A DNA stretch of 64,000 nucleotides, taken from positions 17,881,709-17,945,708 of the forward strand of contig OY365815.1 in the NCBI GenBank assembly GCA_959347315.1, given 5' to 3'. The position numbers and the translations under genes are program-made. Under the pieces are notes generated by a model. That model was not told the DNA's origin, ran no database searches, and saw only the letters and a list, made by a program, of their open reading frames with translations. This DNA comes from Bimastos eiseni (lineage: Eukaryota; Annelida; Clitellata; Crassiclitellata; Lumbricidae). Each line of letters starts with the position of its first letter. Positions within the stretch are counted from its first letter, which is position 1. This document shows, one piece after another, positions 23,053-34,548 of the stretch.

Positions 23053-23292
23053 CTTTGAAAGCCATACCAAGTACGACTTCACCACAAAGTTTTAAATCAT
23101 AAGCATTCCATCTTTGAAAGCCATATCAAGTAGGACTTTATTACAAAGTTTAAATCATAAGCACTCCATCATAGAAAGCCATATCAAGTACGACTTTATA
23201 ACAAAGTTTTAAGTCATAGGCACTCCATCTTTGATATATCAAGTATATATCAAGTATATCAAGCTATATCAAGTAGGACTTTATAGCAAAGT
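23053..23292. repeat. 58-59-bp tandem repeat, about 3.5 copies
   Basis: Units start GAAAGCCATATCAAGTA and continue through ACAAAGTTTAAATCATAAGC; copies begin at about 23057, 23116 and 23174, and a rearranged fourth contains repeated ATATCAAGTAT words. Copies differ by several substitutions. Confidence 0.9.
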
Positions 23293-25500
23293 CCCTTGGT
23301 AAAAATTTATTATCTAAAGCCATACAAATTTTGTACGTTCAATGCCAGAATAACCAGTACTTAGTATTCAAACAAAGCATGTTATAAAGCCTCCGGTGTA
23401 ATGTTACAAAATCAAAATTACAGTAAAATTACACAGAGCCTCTTTAATATAATACATATATATACATGATATATATATATATATGTAGTATGTATATATA
23501 TGTAGTATGTATATATAAAATAATTTTTCTTATTTTAAACTGACAAACTGCAGTATGATTACAAGTACAGTTTGAATGGACAATAACAAGTTACTACCGG
23601 AGTCGAATTGATTTGACTTAAGACACCCATCATGTTATACATCCAATTAAACCAACACCCCACCCAGCGAATGAAGGACTAGTCAATCTTAGGGAGCATA
23701 ATATATATATATATATATATAATATATATATGTATAATTGATTGTTCAAGGGTTGAAGTTAATGTGTTCTGACATCAGATAGCCTCCACATACAGCTTTA
23801 TCTCACCAAACCAGTGATAGTAAAAAAATTAAATGATGTTTATGCTGACACTAACTAGTGTATGGTATGCAGATAGTGTTTGCTGTTAACAGAGATTTCA
23901 CTCAAGAGTGTAGTTGACTAATAGGAAGGGATAGGGTGAGATAGCGATAGGATAGGGTGAAGCAGAGACAGAGAGAGAGGACAGATAGGTACACACACAC
24001 ATATAGATACCCTGTCCTATGCCTTCCAATCTTTCTTGACTCAGACCTCCTAAGCAGTCACTACTTTTGTCTGTCTGTCTGTCTCTCTTTGGATTCCTGC
24101 TAACCAGACTTGGACCTCCATTTGGTATCTTTGGACAATTCGTCTTACACCCACACAGCACGGATTAATAAGCCTATGCCCTGTGCTTAGCTCCTAAGTA
24201 GCGCCTCACGATTAGACAGAGACACAAGTACAGAGACACAGACAGATGATAAGATACAGAAATACACAGAGGGATAGGTGACAGAGGCACACTCACCAAG
24301 AGAGACAGAAAAGCATGAAGTTAGGGAGGAAGAAACAGGAGGGCAGAAGAAATAATGAACAAATTGAATTGGTAGGGAGGAATGGGGCGACTGGAAGCAC
24401 TCAATTTTTGAGATGATGAGTTTCTAGAGGTTCATGAGGAGTTCATTTGCCAAGTGGTGCAGACAGCAGTTATCAAGTAAACGCCGTGGATTTTTATTAA
24501 AAATACAGAAACAGTCTAAACGAAAGAAATGGCAGTTAATGCGATGATGACGTATGGCCAGCCACCAGTTCCGGTTTGTTTCTACAAAGCAGTAGAGCAC
24601 AGCAAGACCGATGAATGAGAACGATGGACTTATCATTTGTTCTTATAATGGAAAGGAGGCAGATAGATGGCTGGCTGATAGAATAGCAAGGACAGGATCG
24701 ATGAGTAGATGAATGAAAACATGGATAGAAAGATAGGGAGAGAGGAGGAGATGGGTGCAATGATGACATGAGACAAGGATGACCGCATGAATGGGTCTGG
24801 GAGGGAGGGAGGAAAGGTTGGTTGGGGGATTAGACCTCTGCAAGAATGGGTGAATGTATGAGAGGAGTGGGAAGACTGGTGGAAAAAAGTGAAGAAGGGA
24901 GGGAGAGAGGCAGCCATGCGTGGATTCATCAGCATGTGAGAGGAAGTGATGGTTGAGGAAGTAATGCGTGAAGGAACTCCCTTGGTAAATAAGTATTTGA
25001 CTGTACATGTAAAAGATTTCAAAATCAATGGCTAGAAGTAGAACTTAGAAATGACAGACGGATTAATCCGAGGGCAGACCACGGCCTTCCACAGTTGCAC
25101 CATGGCTATAATAGGCATAATAATGGCTATTTCAGTTGGAAATACAAACTGGGACTGTCATCAAAATCTAATTCTTATACCCACAAAGTATAATCGAATA
25201 AAGTCGAGACCTGCTTACTTACCGTCTTCCTGTCATGTGCAAACTGCTAAGTGTGCCACTGGACTGACAGTGGCCAGCTATCTGGAACTGACTGACCGGC
25301 TAAAATTACATGTCCAGTGGAAGAAGATGGCTAATGATCTGAAGGATCGAAAGTTCAGAGGTATGCAGCTGCACCAGTGATATAGACGGACATTCTGCCA
25401 GTCTGCTAGTAATTAGCAGCATCCAGGTGGTGCCTCTGTACCAGCCGCTGCAACCCTGCCCTTCATGCCTGACTAGTTCATTAAGGCCTGACAGGATGCT
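23293..25500. other. Unassigned AT-rich DNA with short simple repeats
   Basis: ATATAT blocks at 23455-23515 and 23700-23730, GACAGA/GAGAGA tracts at 23960-24280, and GGGAGG-rich DNA at 24730-24910. The Ser/His/Pro-rich minus frames at 24633-25028 come from these purine-rich tracts. No gene is supported. Confidence 0.45.
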
Positions 25501-25539
25501 ACTAGGCATGGCATGATGATAGTGATGCATGATGGTGTT

Positions 25540-25860
25540 GGTTGCAGGGGTGATGGTGGTGATATGGATGAAAATGGTGATGATGCTATCATGCTGGTGA
25601 AAATAGTGGTGATGATGCCGATGAAGCATGGTAATATGGTGATTATGGCGATGGTTGGTTGCTGTGATAGCAATGATGATGAATGATGAATGAATGATGA
25701 ATGAATAATGGATGGATGATGGAATAATGATGGATGAATGATGGATGGATGGATGAATGATGGATGAATAATGGATGGATGGCTGGATGGATGATAATGA
25801 TGATGATGAAGATCATGATGATCATTATGATGATAAAGAGGGTGATGACAACAATGCCCA
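25540..25860. repeat. GATGG/GATGAT minisatellite
   Basis: Irregular GATGGATGAATGATGG and GATGATGAT words over about 320 bases. They generate overlapping His/Ile/Ser-rich frames on the minus strand that are artefacts. Confidence 0.9.
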
Positions 25861-25869
25861 CCCAGGCAG

Positions 25870-28800
25870 ACACAAAGAGAAGAGACAAAGAGAAAGAGAC
25901 AGACAGTGGCAAAAAGAACAACAGCACTTAACCAAACCAACAAATGATCAATGCCACCACTGACTTAAGAACCAGAACAAACAATCAGAGAACCAGCCAA
26001 TCAACCAAACAACCAAACAGTGACTGACCACCAACCATCAAAACAAACAAACACCAACTCATTATATAGACAGCACTCAAGTTGCTGCTGATGGGCCATA
26101 ATCCACAAAAATTCCAAGCATACAGAAATCGGAAAAACCTAGGAAGCAGTCGAAAACATGGATCAAGCCTTCTTCACGAAAAATACATGGAATGAGAGAG
26201 GAAATGACTGATGGTCGTAGTAAGCCATCACTTGGCTCTGTACTCAATCTGTCAAGACTTGGAGGAAGGCCAGAAGAAATATGTACTTCAAAAGAAGCAT
26301 CTCCTCAGACATCTTATGCTTGAAAATTCCATCAGTTGCCACTTACACGCAAATGAAGCATTTTCCGTAAATGTTAACATCTGTTCAAGCAATGTTAACA
26401 ATAACTTAGGCAACATTAACTCCAGCTTATGCAATGTAAACTTCAGAATTAATGTCCTTTAAATGGTGTCAACTTCAGGAAAAGAAATGGTGTATTGTCA
26501 CTACAGTGTCAACTAACGCGCAATAACATCATACCAAAAGAGTTGATGGTCACAAAACCAGACAAAAGATCAGATAATCAAGTCAGATGAATATTTAAAC
26601 ATTTCAATTTATGCAAATATGTGTAGAAAAATGCCGATAGAACATAAAATTTGTCTAATTTTACTAAAGAACTCTCTACTTCACCAGCATCAAAAGTACA
26701 CAATTAATAATAAATTACTAAAATAAATGAATAATATAAACATAATAGTAAATAAATAACATCATCAGACTTCTTCATGATCACATCTCATTACTCAGCA
26801 CATTTCTTACATGCATTTTCATGTCAAATAACACCATGCAAGATCACAACATACCAAAACGTGCCACCATATTCTTTGTAACTGCACATGATATTAATAC
26901 GTTATATCATGCTAGATTAAAATTCATTTACATTATGTCATAGTCATGCTGGGTTAACCTATGAGATTAAATTTTACTATAGTTTGATTGAAGCAATCAA
27001 TTGAAGCCCTATGTATTATGATAGACTGGACAGGACAGAAGCTGTTACGTTGAAATGACTCAGATCAATTATCAGTGACTGACCTAATCACAATCTCAAG
27101 TATTAATTTTAATAAGATGCATATATGTCACTTGCTAATGTATTTCACCAAAGGATTTGGGGTTTGAATCCTCGTACATCAAAGTCCACGATATTTCTTG
27201 GCTGATTAATTAAGGTTTATATTATCTGCTTCAACCAAAAGATCACTTGCTTAGGTATCATACTGCAACAGCAACAACTTTCACACAATGTACTAAAAGC
27301 CTTCAGAAGAAAGAATTGCAACACTTCCAAGAGGATGAAGTCAATCGTGACTGCTATGGATCATTTGCAAAGAGCAGGCAAATCTATATTTGTAATTAAC
27401 AATTTAACTGCACATTTAAATATAATAAATGATCCCTCTTCTAGAAACAGCCTCATAGGAGCCTGCAACCTGACAACTGCTGGCAAAATAAAGGCAGAAA
27501 ATGGAGAAATGTTCAAGTCACAGGTTGAGGTTGCATTGAAGCATGCTCCAGAATGATGGGTAGCCCACTGCAAAGTCTCAGCTTTGCTTTGTTACAACCA
27601 GATCACCACATACAGTAAAGAATTTGGCCTGGTACAGAAGACACAAATGTAGTGACTAAGATTGCCGCATACCCCATTGATTTGGGGTCCATGGGAATGA
27701 GAAATCACAATTGCCTAATAAATAAAGGCCATCAGGAATACTGGGCAACACAAAAAAGACAATATAAGTCATGCCAATTCTTCAACTAGCAAGGAAAAAC
27801 TAGAAAACTCTGCTAAGTTGTTATAACTCAAATAACATTGTCATACACCAGGGCTAATAATTAAAGTAACAACGGCCCAACAGGACAAGTCAACAATCAA
27901 TAAATCGTTCACAAAAAAGTATTTTGCATCATGCCTAGGTGATAACATGCAGAGTTTTAGAATAAGTAACGCGCTTTGTGAATATACCGCCTTTACCGTT
28001 CAGTACTTTGAACCACAGCATCTTCTTAGCTCAGCCCGTCCAAATGTCGATATCAAATGTAAGGTAAACTCTTGTTCGCACCCACGATTTACTTTCAGGC
28101 ATCAAATTCGTTTAAGCTATACATCCAATAACTTATCTAAAGCCTCTGACTTCGGCACGACACTACGCATTTATCGACCTACGTGTAAGCCCACGAAATG
28201 AAGAACACTGTTCGAGTGACTTGAGAAGGATACTGTTATATAAAGAAGTACAGGCTACATAAAGCTGAGCACGCACAAACACGCAATGTTGATAAAAGTT
28301 CAAAGCTTACCGGCATGCAGGAACACTCCTAAATACCGGTGCTATAACACGCTGAAATAATTATTCGATCGGTTAATTAATGTCATTATTGCCAATTAGG
28401 AATTTGTTTCCCCATCATGCCTCCCCAAACGGTCTCCAACGGGTACGCAGCCGCTTTGTGGGTTGCACTAATGACGGAAGTACAGAGCAAGACCGTTCGA
28501 ATAATTGTTTTTCCTAATTAGGTTAATTGTCGATTTGCGTTCTAGCCGATAACGTTATCGATTTACTGCTGTTCACGGGAGCAACTTGCTTTATAAACCG
28601 ACCGTCTGTTATCGACAGTAATTTTAGGGTCACGTGTTCTTGAACGCCAGGTTTAAAGTGCATTTTCTAATCAGGATTATACTTATCATAATAGGGTGGT
28701 CGGTTCTTAACCCTCATCAGTTAAGCACAATTGACCGCTTGACTGCCGAAATCATTTCTTAATGTTTCATGCTATGCTCTATCGACAAAACATTTTCATA

Positions 28801-29900
28801 TGAACTCCACGACACGATATTCGCCTTTAAAAACTTTTGTTCATAAAAATTTTCTCCTTAGTTTAGTGAGCGTTAATTGTTCCTTTGTTTCGAATCTTGT
28901 TTAGTCCAAGTCTACACGAATTGCATTTTCTTGCTGGAACTTTATGTGAGCCTGTGTTTATTTAATTTCACCGGCTATCGCTCTATTTTAAATAACAACG
29001 CACAAAGTATTGCATTGATGTGTATACTCACAAGGTCCATGGTATACTCATTAAAATCATGTATGATCCAAAGCAAAGACCCTAGATGCAGAATTTCTAT
29101 CAACATGGGTATAATTGATTCGTTTAGAATCTTGTCGCAGCGCTCGTGATTAAGATGGTGCTTTGCGCGTAACTTCAGAGTAGCGCTTTAGAAATTCAGA
29201 GTTTAACAGTTAGAACAGTTTAAATTAAACCAATGTACATCAGATTAAAGAAGGAATTGAAGAAGGAATTTATTGGACTGGCCTAACAAAAATGAAGGCG
29301 CTATATAATTTTTGAAACAAGCATGTCCACTTGATTAAATCAACTACGTCATACAATAACTGCTGGGATGGGAACTTGGGATTGTTTGGACGACGAATAT
29401 GGTCAAATGTTCAGACCTAATTTCTCATGTTATTAGCACCTTTTACTGCTGTGATATGGGTGGCTTAAGTCGTTCGGTGTTTGGTGAGTTTTAATAGAAT
29501 GTCGACAGTTGCGTAATATTTCTATGGCTTGGTTTGCAGGATTGTTTTGTCAATGGCGGTGGTTATGGTTCATTGAATCAGAGTTTGTGTTGCGCTTTTC
29601 TATACATCAGGAAACGGATGCTGCTTACACATTTCTGATAAAAGTATCGCATGAATAGGCTAGCTTAGTTGTTCGAATTTGAAGGCTTATCTGTCAGAGA
29701 ATGTGTTATTTAGTACGATATTAGGTTTAACGTGGGTAACTTAAGGTGGATTTTGAAGTCTGGTTTTGTTTTAGTGAGGTTTCTTTCGCATGTTTGAAGT
29801 CGTCAAAATTCGCTCTACCATACACTATGGTCCACTTCTGAAAGCCCGGACAATTTAAGACAATTTCATTGTATGTTTTTTTAATTGTGAGCATAGTTGA
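25870..29900. other. Long stretch without a recognisable gene
   Basis: AT-rich. Frames at 27335-27556 and 27947-28201 (plus) are 73 and 84 codons with no known motif. At 27147-27162 a B-box-like GGGTTTGAATCC occurs without a matching A box. The region 28300-28680 is richer in CpG and has inverted CCTAATTAG/CTAATTAGG words, perhaps an old repeat. Confidence 0.4.
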
Positions 29901-29905
29901 GAGCT

Positions 29906-30047
29906 AGAGATTGAAGTTGGCAAAGCGAGAAGAGATAAGGAGGGAGATAAAATGAGGCAGAGACGAAGTTGGGAGGATAGAGATTGAGGTTGGCACGAGA
30001 GAGAGAAGAGATAAGGAGATAAAGTGAGACCGAGACAAAGTGAGAGG
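29906..30047. repeat. Purine-rich duplication, period about 73
   Basis: Two copies beginning AGAGATTGAAGTTGGCA and AGAGATTGAGGTTGGCA, each followed by AGAAGAGATAAGG and ending in GAGACAAAG-like sequence. Confidence 0.85.
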
Positions 30048-30689
30048 TGCCAGTGGGGGATATTAGAGGAGATCATCACCTAGGGATGAGTCTGCCATAC
30101 AGAGTTTGGTTTAAACTGTAAATATAATTTATGTGCATTCTTAATAAAAGAATTTGCACTTAGACTACTTAGGTATACGTCTCATACTTACTCAGATATG
30201 CCGTACATGCATTCATATTGATAAATTGACTTTGCTTTAAAGCAGTTAGGCTGAAATGTGCAGAATTTCTTTATATACTTGAATGGTGCTAAATTAACTG
30301 TTTGCACACATGCATGCATACCCAGATTGGAAAGCACTTGGGGTATGATTCTGAGCAAATACCCCTCAATGGAGTAATATGTGAGTTTCCTCTATGAGTC
30401 TTACCATTGTCAGTGCCATCTGGTCAAAGTTCAAGTTATAAACAAGTTATGTCATTTGATGTCATCACGACTTATTTCCACTCATCTATTCTGATATGCC
30501 TGAACTATTCAAACTCTATCCATGCTGGCTTACCAAGGTATATTAGCATGGCCGTACAAAACTATAATTGCGCCCTGTGCCTAGCATTGCCTAATCTCCC
30601 ACATATTTCAAGAAAGAATGAATTTATGGAATAATTAAAGTTATCCCATCCTGAAATTTGTGCTCCTTCTATTTTTGTGCCCTGTGCCA

Positions 30690-31019
30690 CGGCAACACCC
30701 TCGGTACGGCCTTGTATATTAGATATGATATAGCAATCCTGCCAGAATCATCACCAACTTGCCAGACTTTTCACATGCCTCAAGCTTCATACAAGGGATG
30801 CTTTGCCCACTGGCTTTGGTTGAGGATGGAATTAAGTTCAAGATCCTCCTCATGGGAAGAGCTTTGGTATTTTGTGCAGCTTCAGAATACATTGAGGAGC
30901 TATCATTGCTGTCTCCAGTCATCGTGTTCAGCGACCCTTCAGGACTTGATGTTGCTGTGTTCTCATGTAACCAATTGGCGTGTCATGGTTTCTATCGTAC
31001 ATTGAAACATACTCTCTGA
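30690..31019 (+). mobile_element. LINE ORF2 C-terminal relic
   Basis: A plus frame reads NPARIITNLPDFSH and, after 17 codons, DGIKFKILLMGRAL. This follows the 'NRAARLITG-P---H' and 'RI-FKILLLTYKAL' blocks of CR1/L2-like ORF2 proteins with the right spacing. The frame is open from about 30735 to 31019, but the WLPV motif between the blocks has decayed. No reverse transcriptase domain lies upstream, so it is a 5'-truncated copy. Confidence 0.7.
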
Positions 31020-32084
31020 ACCAATGTTCCCTCTAATTTTTTGGAGACTGTGGGCCAAAAAAATTTTGCATGTGTAACATTTTACAAATGGTTCACACTT
31101 TTGTTCACAGGTCCAAGCTGAATGCAAAGGTAGTTAAATTAAGACCATACCTAAAACTCTATGGTCATATGTTCTGATAACCTAAGAAAAATTCCTTGTC
31201 TAAAATGTCTCTTAAAGCAGATGATGTATATATCGTATCGTGCATAATTGTAAGTTGCTTTTAATTTATTTGCAGTTTTCTAGTCTGCACAGCTAAATAG
31301 TGGTTTACAGTTCATTTTAATACTTGTTGTTTGGAGAAACTTTTTTGTGCGCACACCAAATTCTTGTGTGCGCTGGCTCCACTGTCCTTGTGTATGCGCA
31401 TATGTGCACAGCTCAGAGGAAACACTGCCCTCAACAGTCTTCCATGAATACTATGTGCCATTTCTCCACTTATTCAGGAACCATTTTCAAGAAGCCTCAA
31501 CTCTCACCTACTCAGATCTGGTAGACAGTGATGTCTAATAATACTCTTGTGAAGTTCTCTATGGGAATTGTATGCATTGCCATACACATATATATATCTA
31601 CATAACCATGACCATATGTTTTTATTATTCACCTCTAGCAGTTAAACACAAGAATAAGAATGGACAAGAAAACAGTAATATGAGGGATAATAGGGAAAGT
31701 ACCCTTTCCAATTTAAGATTGGGTAACAGGTACAGAGAATTAAACCATAATTCATTTACTTAACTAGTTAACTAATGCTGTCTGTACACATACTAATTAT
31801 TTGACAGGTGTTTTTGATATATTTGTTTAGAAAAACACTGATATTGCTGGATAGATGAATTTCAATTGGTGTAATATTCCAAGTGATAGGTCCTGTGTAT
31901 TTATTATTTAATAGTGTATTGATGAGTACATACATACATACATGTGATCATACATATATATGTGTACACTTGCACATGACATTCACATGATCACAGACAC
32001 ACATGCATTCATATGTTCATACTGTCATGCTGCATACATCCATATACATTCATGCAATAACAGCTTAGCACTATAATATTCTTA
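31020..32084. other. Unassigned DNA
   Basis: No gene seen. Short ACATAT-type simple sequence at 31930-32060. The stretch 31325-31400 is rich in GTGCGC words, perhaps part of an old transposon end. Confidence 0.4.
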
Positions 32085-32310
32085 TTCTTGTTACCGAAAT
32101 TTGATACCGCCCTTCCAACATCTTTTTTGCTGAGAAGTGCATACACACGCCTCGACAGCGCAATTGCAGCTGCACTGCAGAGCAATGGTGCGCAAAGGAC
32201 TTTCTCAAAATCCCTACACGGTGACGCTCCGGATGAAGCTCGAACCCGCGCATTCAGCACACACTGAACGTTACGGGCTGACTGCTCTAACCGATCGGCC
32301 ACTGTGCCAC
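32085..32310 (-). mobile_element. tRNA-derived SINE
   Basis: From 32310 downward the minus strand reads GTGGCACAGTGGCCGATCGG then TTAGAGC, a good tRNA 5' half with the A box. About 50 bases later comes GCGCGGGTTCGAGCTTC, a good B box. The following roughly 140 bases, containing TGCAGTGCAGC, would be the SINE body. Both pol III boxes at tRNA spacing make this the clearest SINE in the window. Confidence 0.7.
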
Positions 32311-32411
32311 ACCAATAATTATCATATAATATATACTTTTATTATCATTCTAACATTCTTGCTTGCATACATAATACATATATATTCTTACAGATATACA
32401 TACATCATGTG

Positions 32412-32416
<5 letters not shown>

Positions 32417-32490
<74 letters not shown>
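32417..32490. repeat. (AT)n microsatellite
   Basis: About 74 bases of uninterrupted AT dinucleotide, abutting the palindrome that follows. Confidence 0.97.
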
Positions 32491-32492
<2 letters not shown>

Positions 32493-32616
32493 TGTGTACA
32501 TGTAGGTGCATGATCATACCAGTGTGTATTTTGGGCATACATGTGTATATATATATATATACGCACGTATGCCCAAAATACACACTGGTATGATCATGCA
32601 CCTGCATGTACACATG
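32491..32616. repeat. 50-bp-arm palindrome with AT centre
   Basis: The arm 32491-32540 is the inverse of 32567-32616 with one mismatch (TGTAGGTGCATG versus TGCAGGTGCATG type). The 26-base spacer is mostly TATATA. Both arms contain TATTTTGGGCATAC or its inverse. Expected to extrude as a cruciform or fold as a hairpin. Confidence 0.93.
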
Positions 32617-32619
32617 CAT

Positions 32620-34534
32620 TTCAACAGGCATTCATAAATATAGACATTCACACATGATTATTCATGAGATTATGCTTACATAAAAAAATACACGAATGCA
32701 TACAAACAATCAAACATTCTTCTGATAATACTTGTTTATGCTGTGTAGCTGGTCTTGTACAGTCCATCTACATTCTTACAATCACATATCTGCAATTCAC
32801 ATGATCATTCTAACATATATACATCTAGTCTAATCTGAGTTAAGTGAAACTCCAGTCATGTGCAGAATGCTTTCTTAACTGCTACTCTTGGCAACCACTT
32901 GTAGATGATAAGGATCTAGTGGTTTCACCATTTCCTTCCTAATATAGTACACTGAAAATTTATCATAGCACTCCATTTTGACTTATGTCTAAAAATTAGC
33001 TCAGCAACAGCAAATAAACTCGTTGTAACATGACCTTGGTATAAAATGTTCTTGATATGGTTCCATATGACTGCTTTATTATGAGCTTTTGGCTTCATGT
33101 GAGCTTAGCACTTTTGTTAGATCCTTGAAAGGTGCTGAAGCCTGCAGATGCGTACTTTGCACACATGATATTTAAAGATATATATATATATATATATATA
33201 ATTAATATATAATTATATCTTCATACATATATATAGTTTGAGCATATGTTAAAGTTATGATCACTTTGGCCTTCCATCATATATGAAAGTTAGGATTACA
33301 TAGGCCTTCCCATCATTATAAAGAGCTTCTGATGTCTTTAGAATTTGAAGGGTGTCTTTTATCAGTAGGTGTGAAGAGCTTCTTGAGATTTACTAATGGT
33401 CTGACCTATTTACTACACCCAGCATTTAAAGACCGGTTTTCTAAGCAGAAATTTTTATGTCCCTGTTTTGCTTATGTGCACGACAACTGTGCAGCTCTTC
33501 ATGGTCCTGTTGTTGATCGATACGCTGAGGAGCGTCTGTGTTGGGCGGATCTTTTATGGGCTTAGCGTTTACGAGAAGAAAACCTGTCTCACGAGTGTTT
33601 ACTCATCAAACGATGAGTCGGTATGATTTCATGTTGTTCATCGAACAAAATATCGCTTTGGTTTCATGTGAGTCGATTGTTAATAATAGTAGTAATGCTA
33701 TTGTCTGTGCAGTGTAGATGTCATGAAATATCTATTGTGTTTATTATGCACCTCTCTGACTGAGAGTAGGTTAGCATTTTTTGCGTATGCTACGGTAACT
33801 GTATTTCAAATCATGTGTGACTTAGATATTCATGTTTTCATGCTTGCTTCTATTGGATTTACTAAATTTTTTCATAATTTAATTGGCAGATTTTTTACTC
33901 TAAAGCAGTATTGCTGTGTATAGTAATAGGTTATTGATATGTGTTATGTGTGCTGGAATGTATCATTCCCTAGAAACTATTTTCCACCTAATGCTATGTA
34001 CTAAGCACAAACTCTTTTGCTAAGGTTGTGGATTTCAATTTTTGAATGGAATTTCCCCACAATTGATATTTTATATTATTTTACCTAAAAGATGGCTGCT
34101 TTTATATTTAGCCTGACTTTAAATAGATGATGCCTTTCTGAGCAGAGGTAATGTTTCAACTAATGGCCAATTTCAGTGATGTCACCAGGCGGCCACATGA
34201 AGGGTGGAATATTTGTTTGGCCATTCTGTTATTAATTTGCGCTATATAAGAGACATTGTGCTGCTTAACTTAGGTAAGATATTTGTGCTTGTCCATATGA
34301 CACCTGATAACCTACTAGTTTACAACGAGTAATCATAATTAGTCCAGTAGTCTGCTGTTTATCATCACCTTTGAGAAGTCTGCTCACAGACATTGGTCAA
34401 TTTCCTGATATTGTAAGGAAAGGCTCTCTGCCCCCTTTGACAGATTCATTGCATGCCTGACTTTCAAAGTTATGCTAATTGTGTGAATGTTCTTTGAGGT
34501 GGTGACATGTTTGTTCATTGTGACATGTTTTCAG
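32620..34534. other. Unassigned DNA upstream of the membrane-protein gene
   Basis: AT-rich; (TA)n at 33179-33202. A 77-codon plus frame at 33332-33565 has no recognised motif. The interval probably holds the promoter and 5' untranslated exon of the downstream gene, since an acceptor-like TTTTCAG lies at its right end, but none can be placed. Confidence 0.35.
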
Positions 34535-34548
34535 TGCGAGCTACTGGT

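Noticed and set aside
25306..25943. His/Ser/Ile-rich minus frames up to 156 codons
   Set aside because: Derived from GATGG/GATGAT simple repeats in overlapping phases.
27140..27165. B-box-like GGGTTTGAATCC as a possible SINE
   Set aside because: No A box at the right distance and no second copy in the window.
33332..33565. 77-codon plus frame as an upstream exon of the membrane-protein gene
   Set aside because: No acceptor/donor pair in matching phase was found and no motif supports it.
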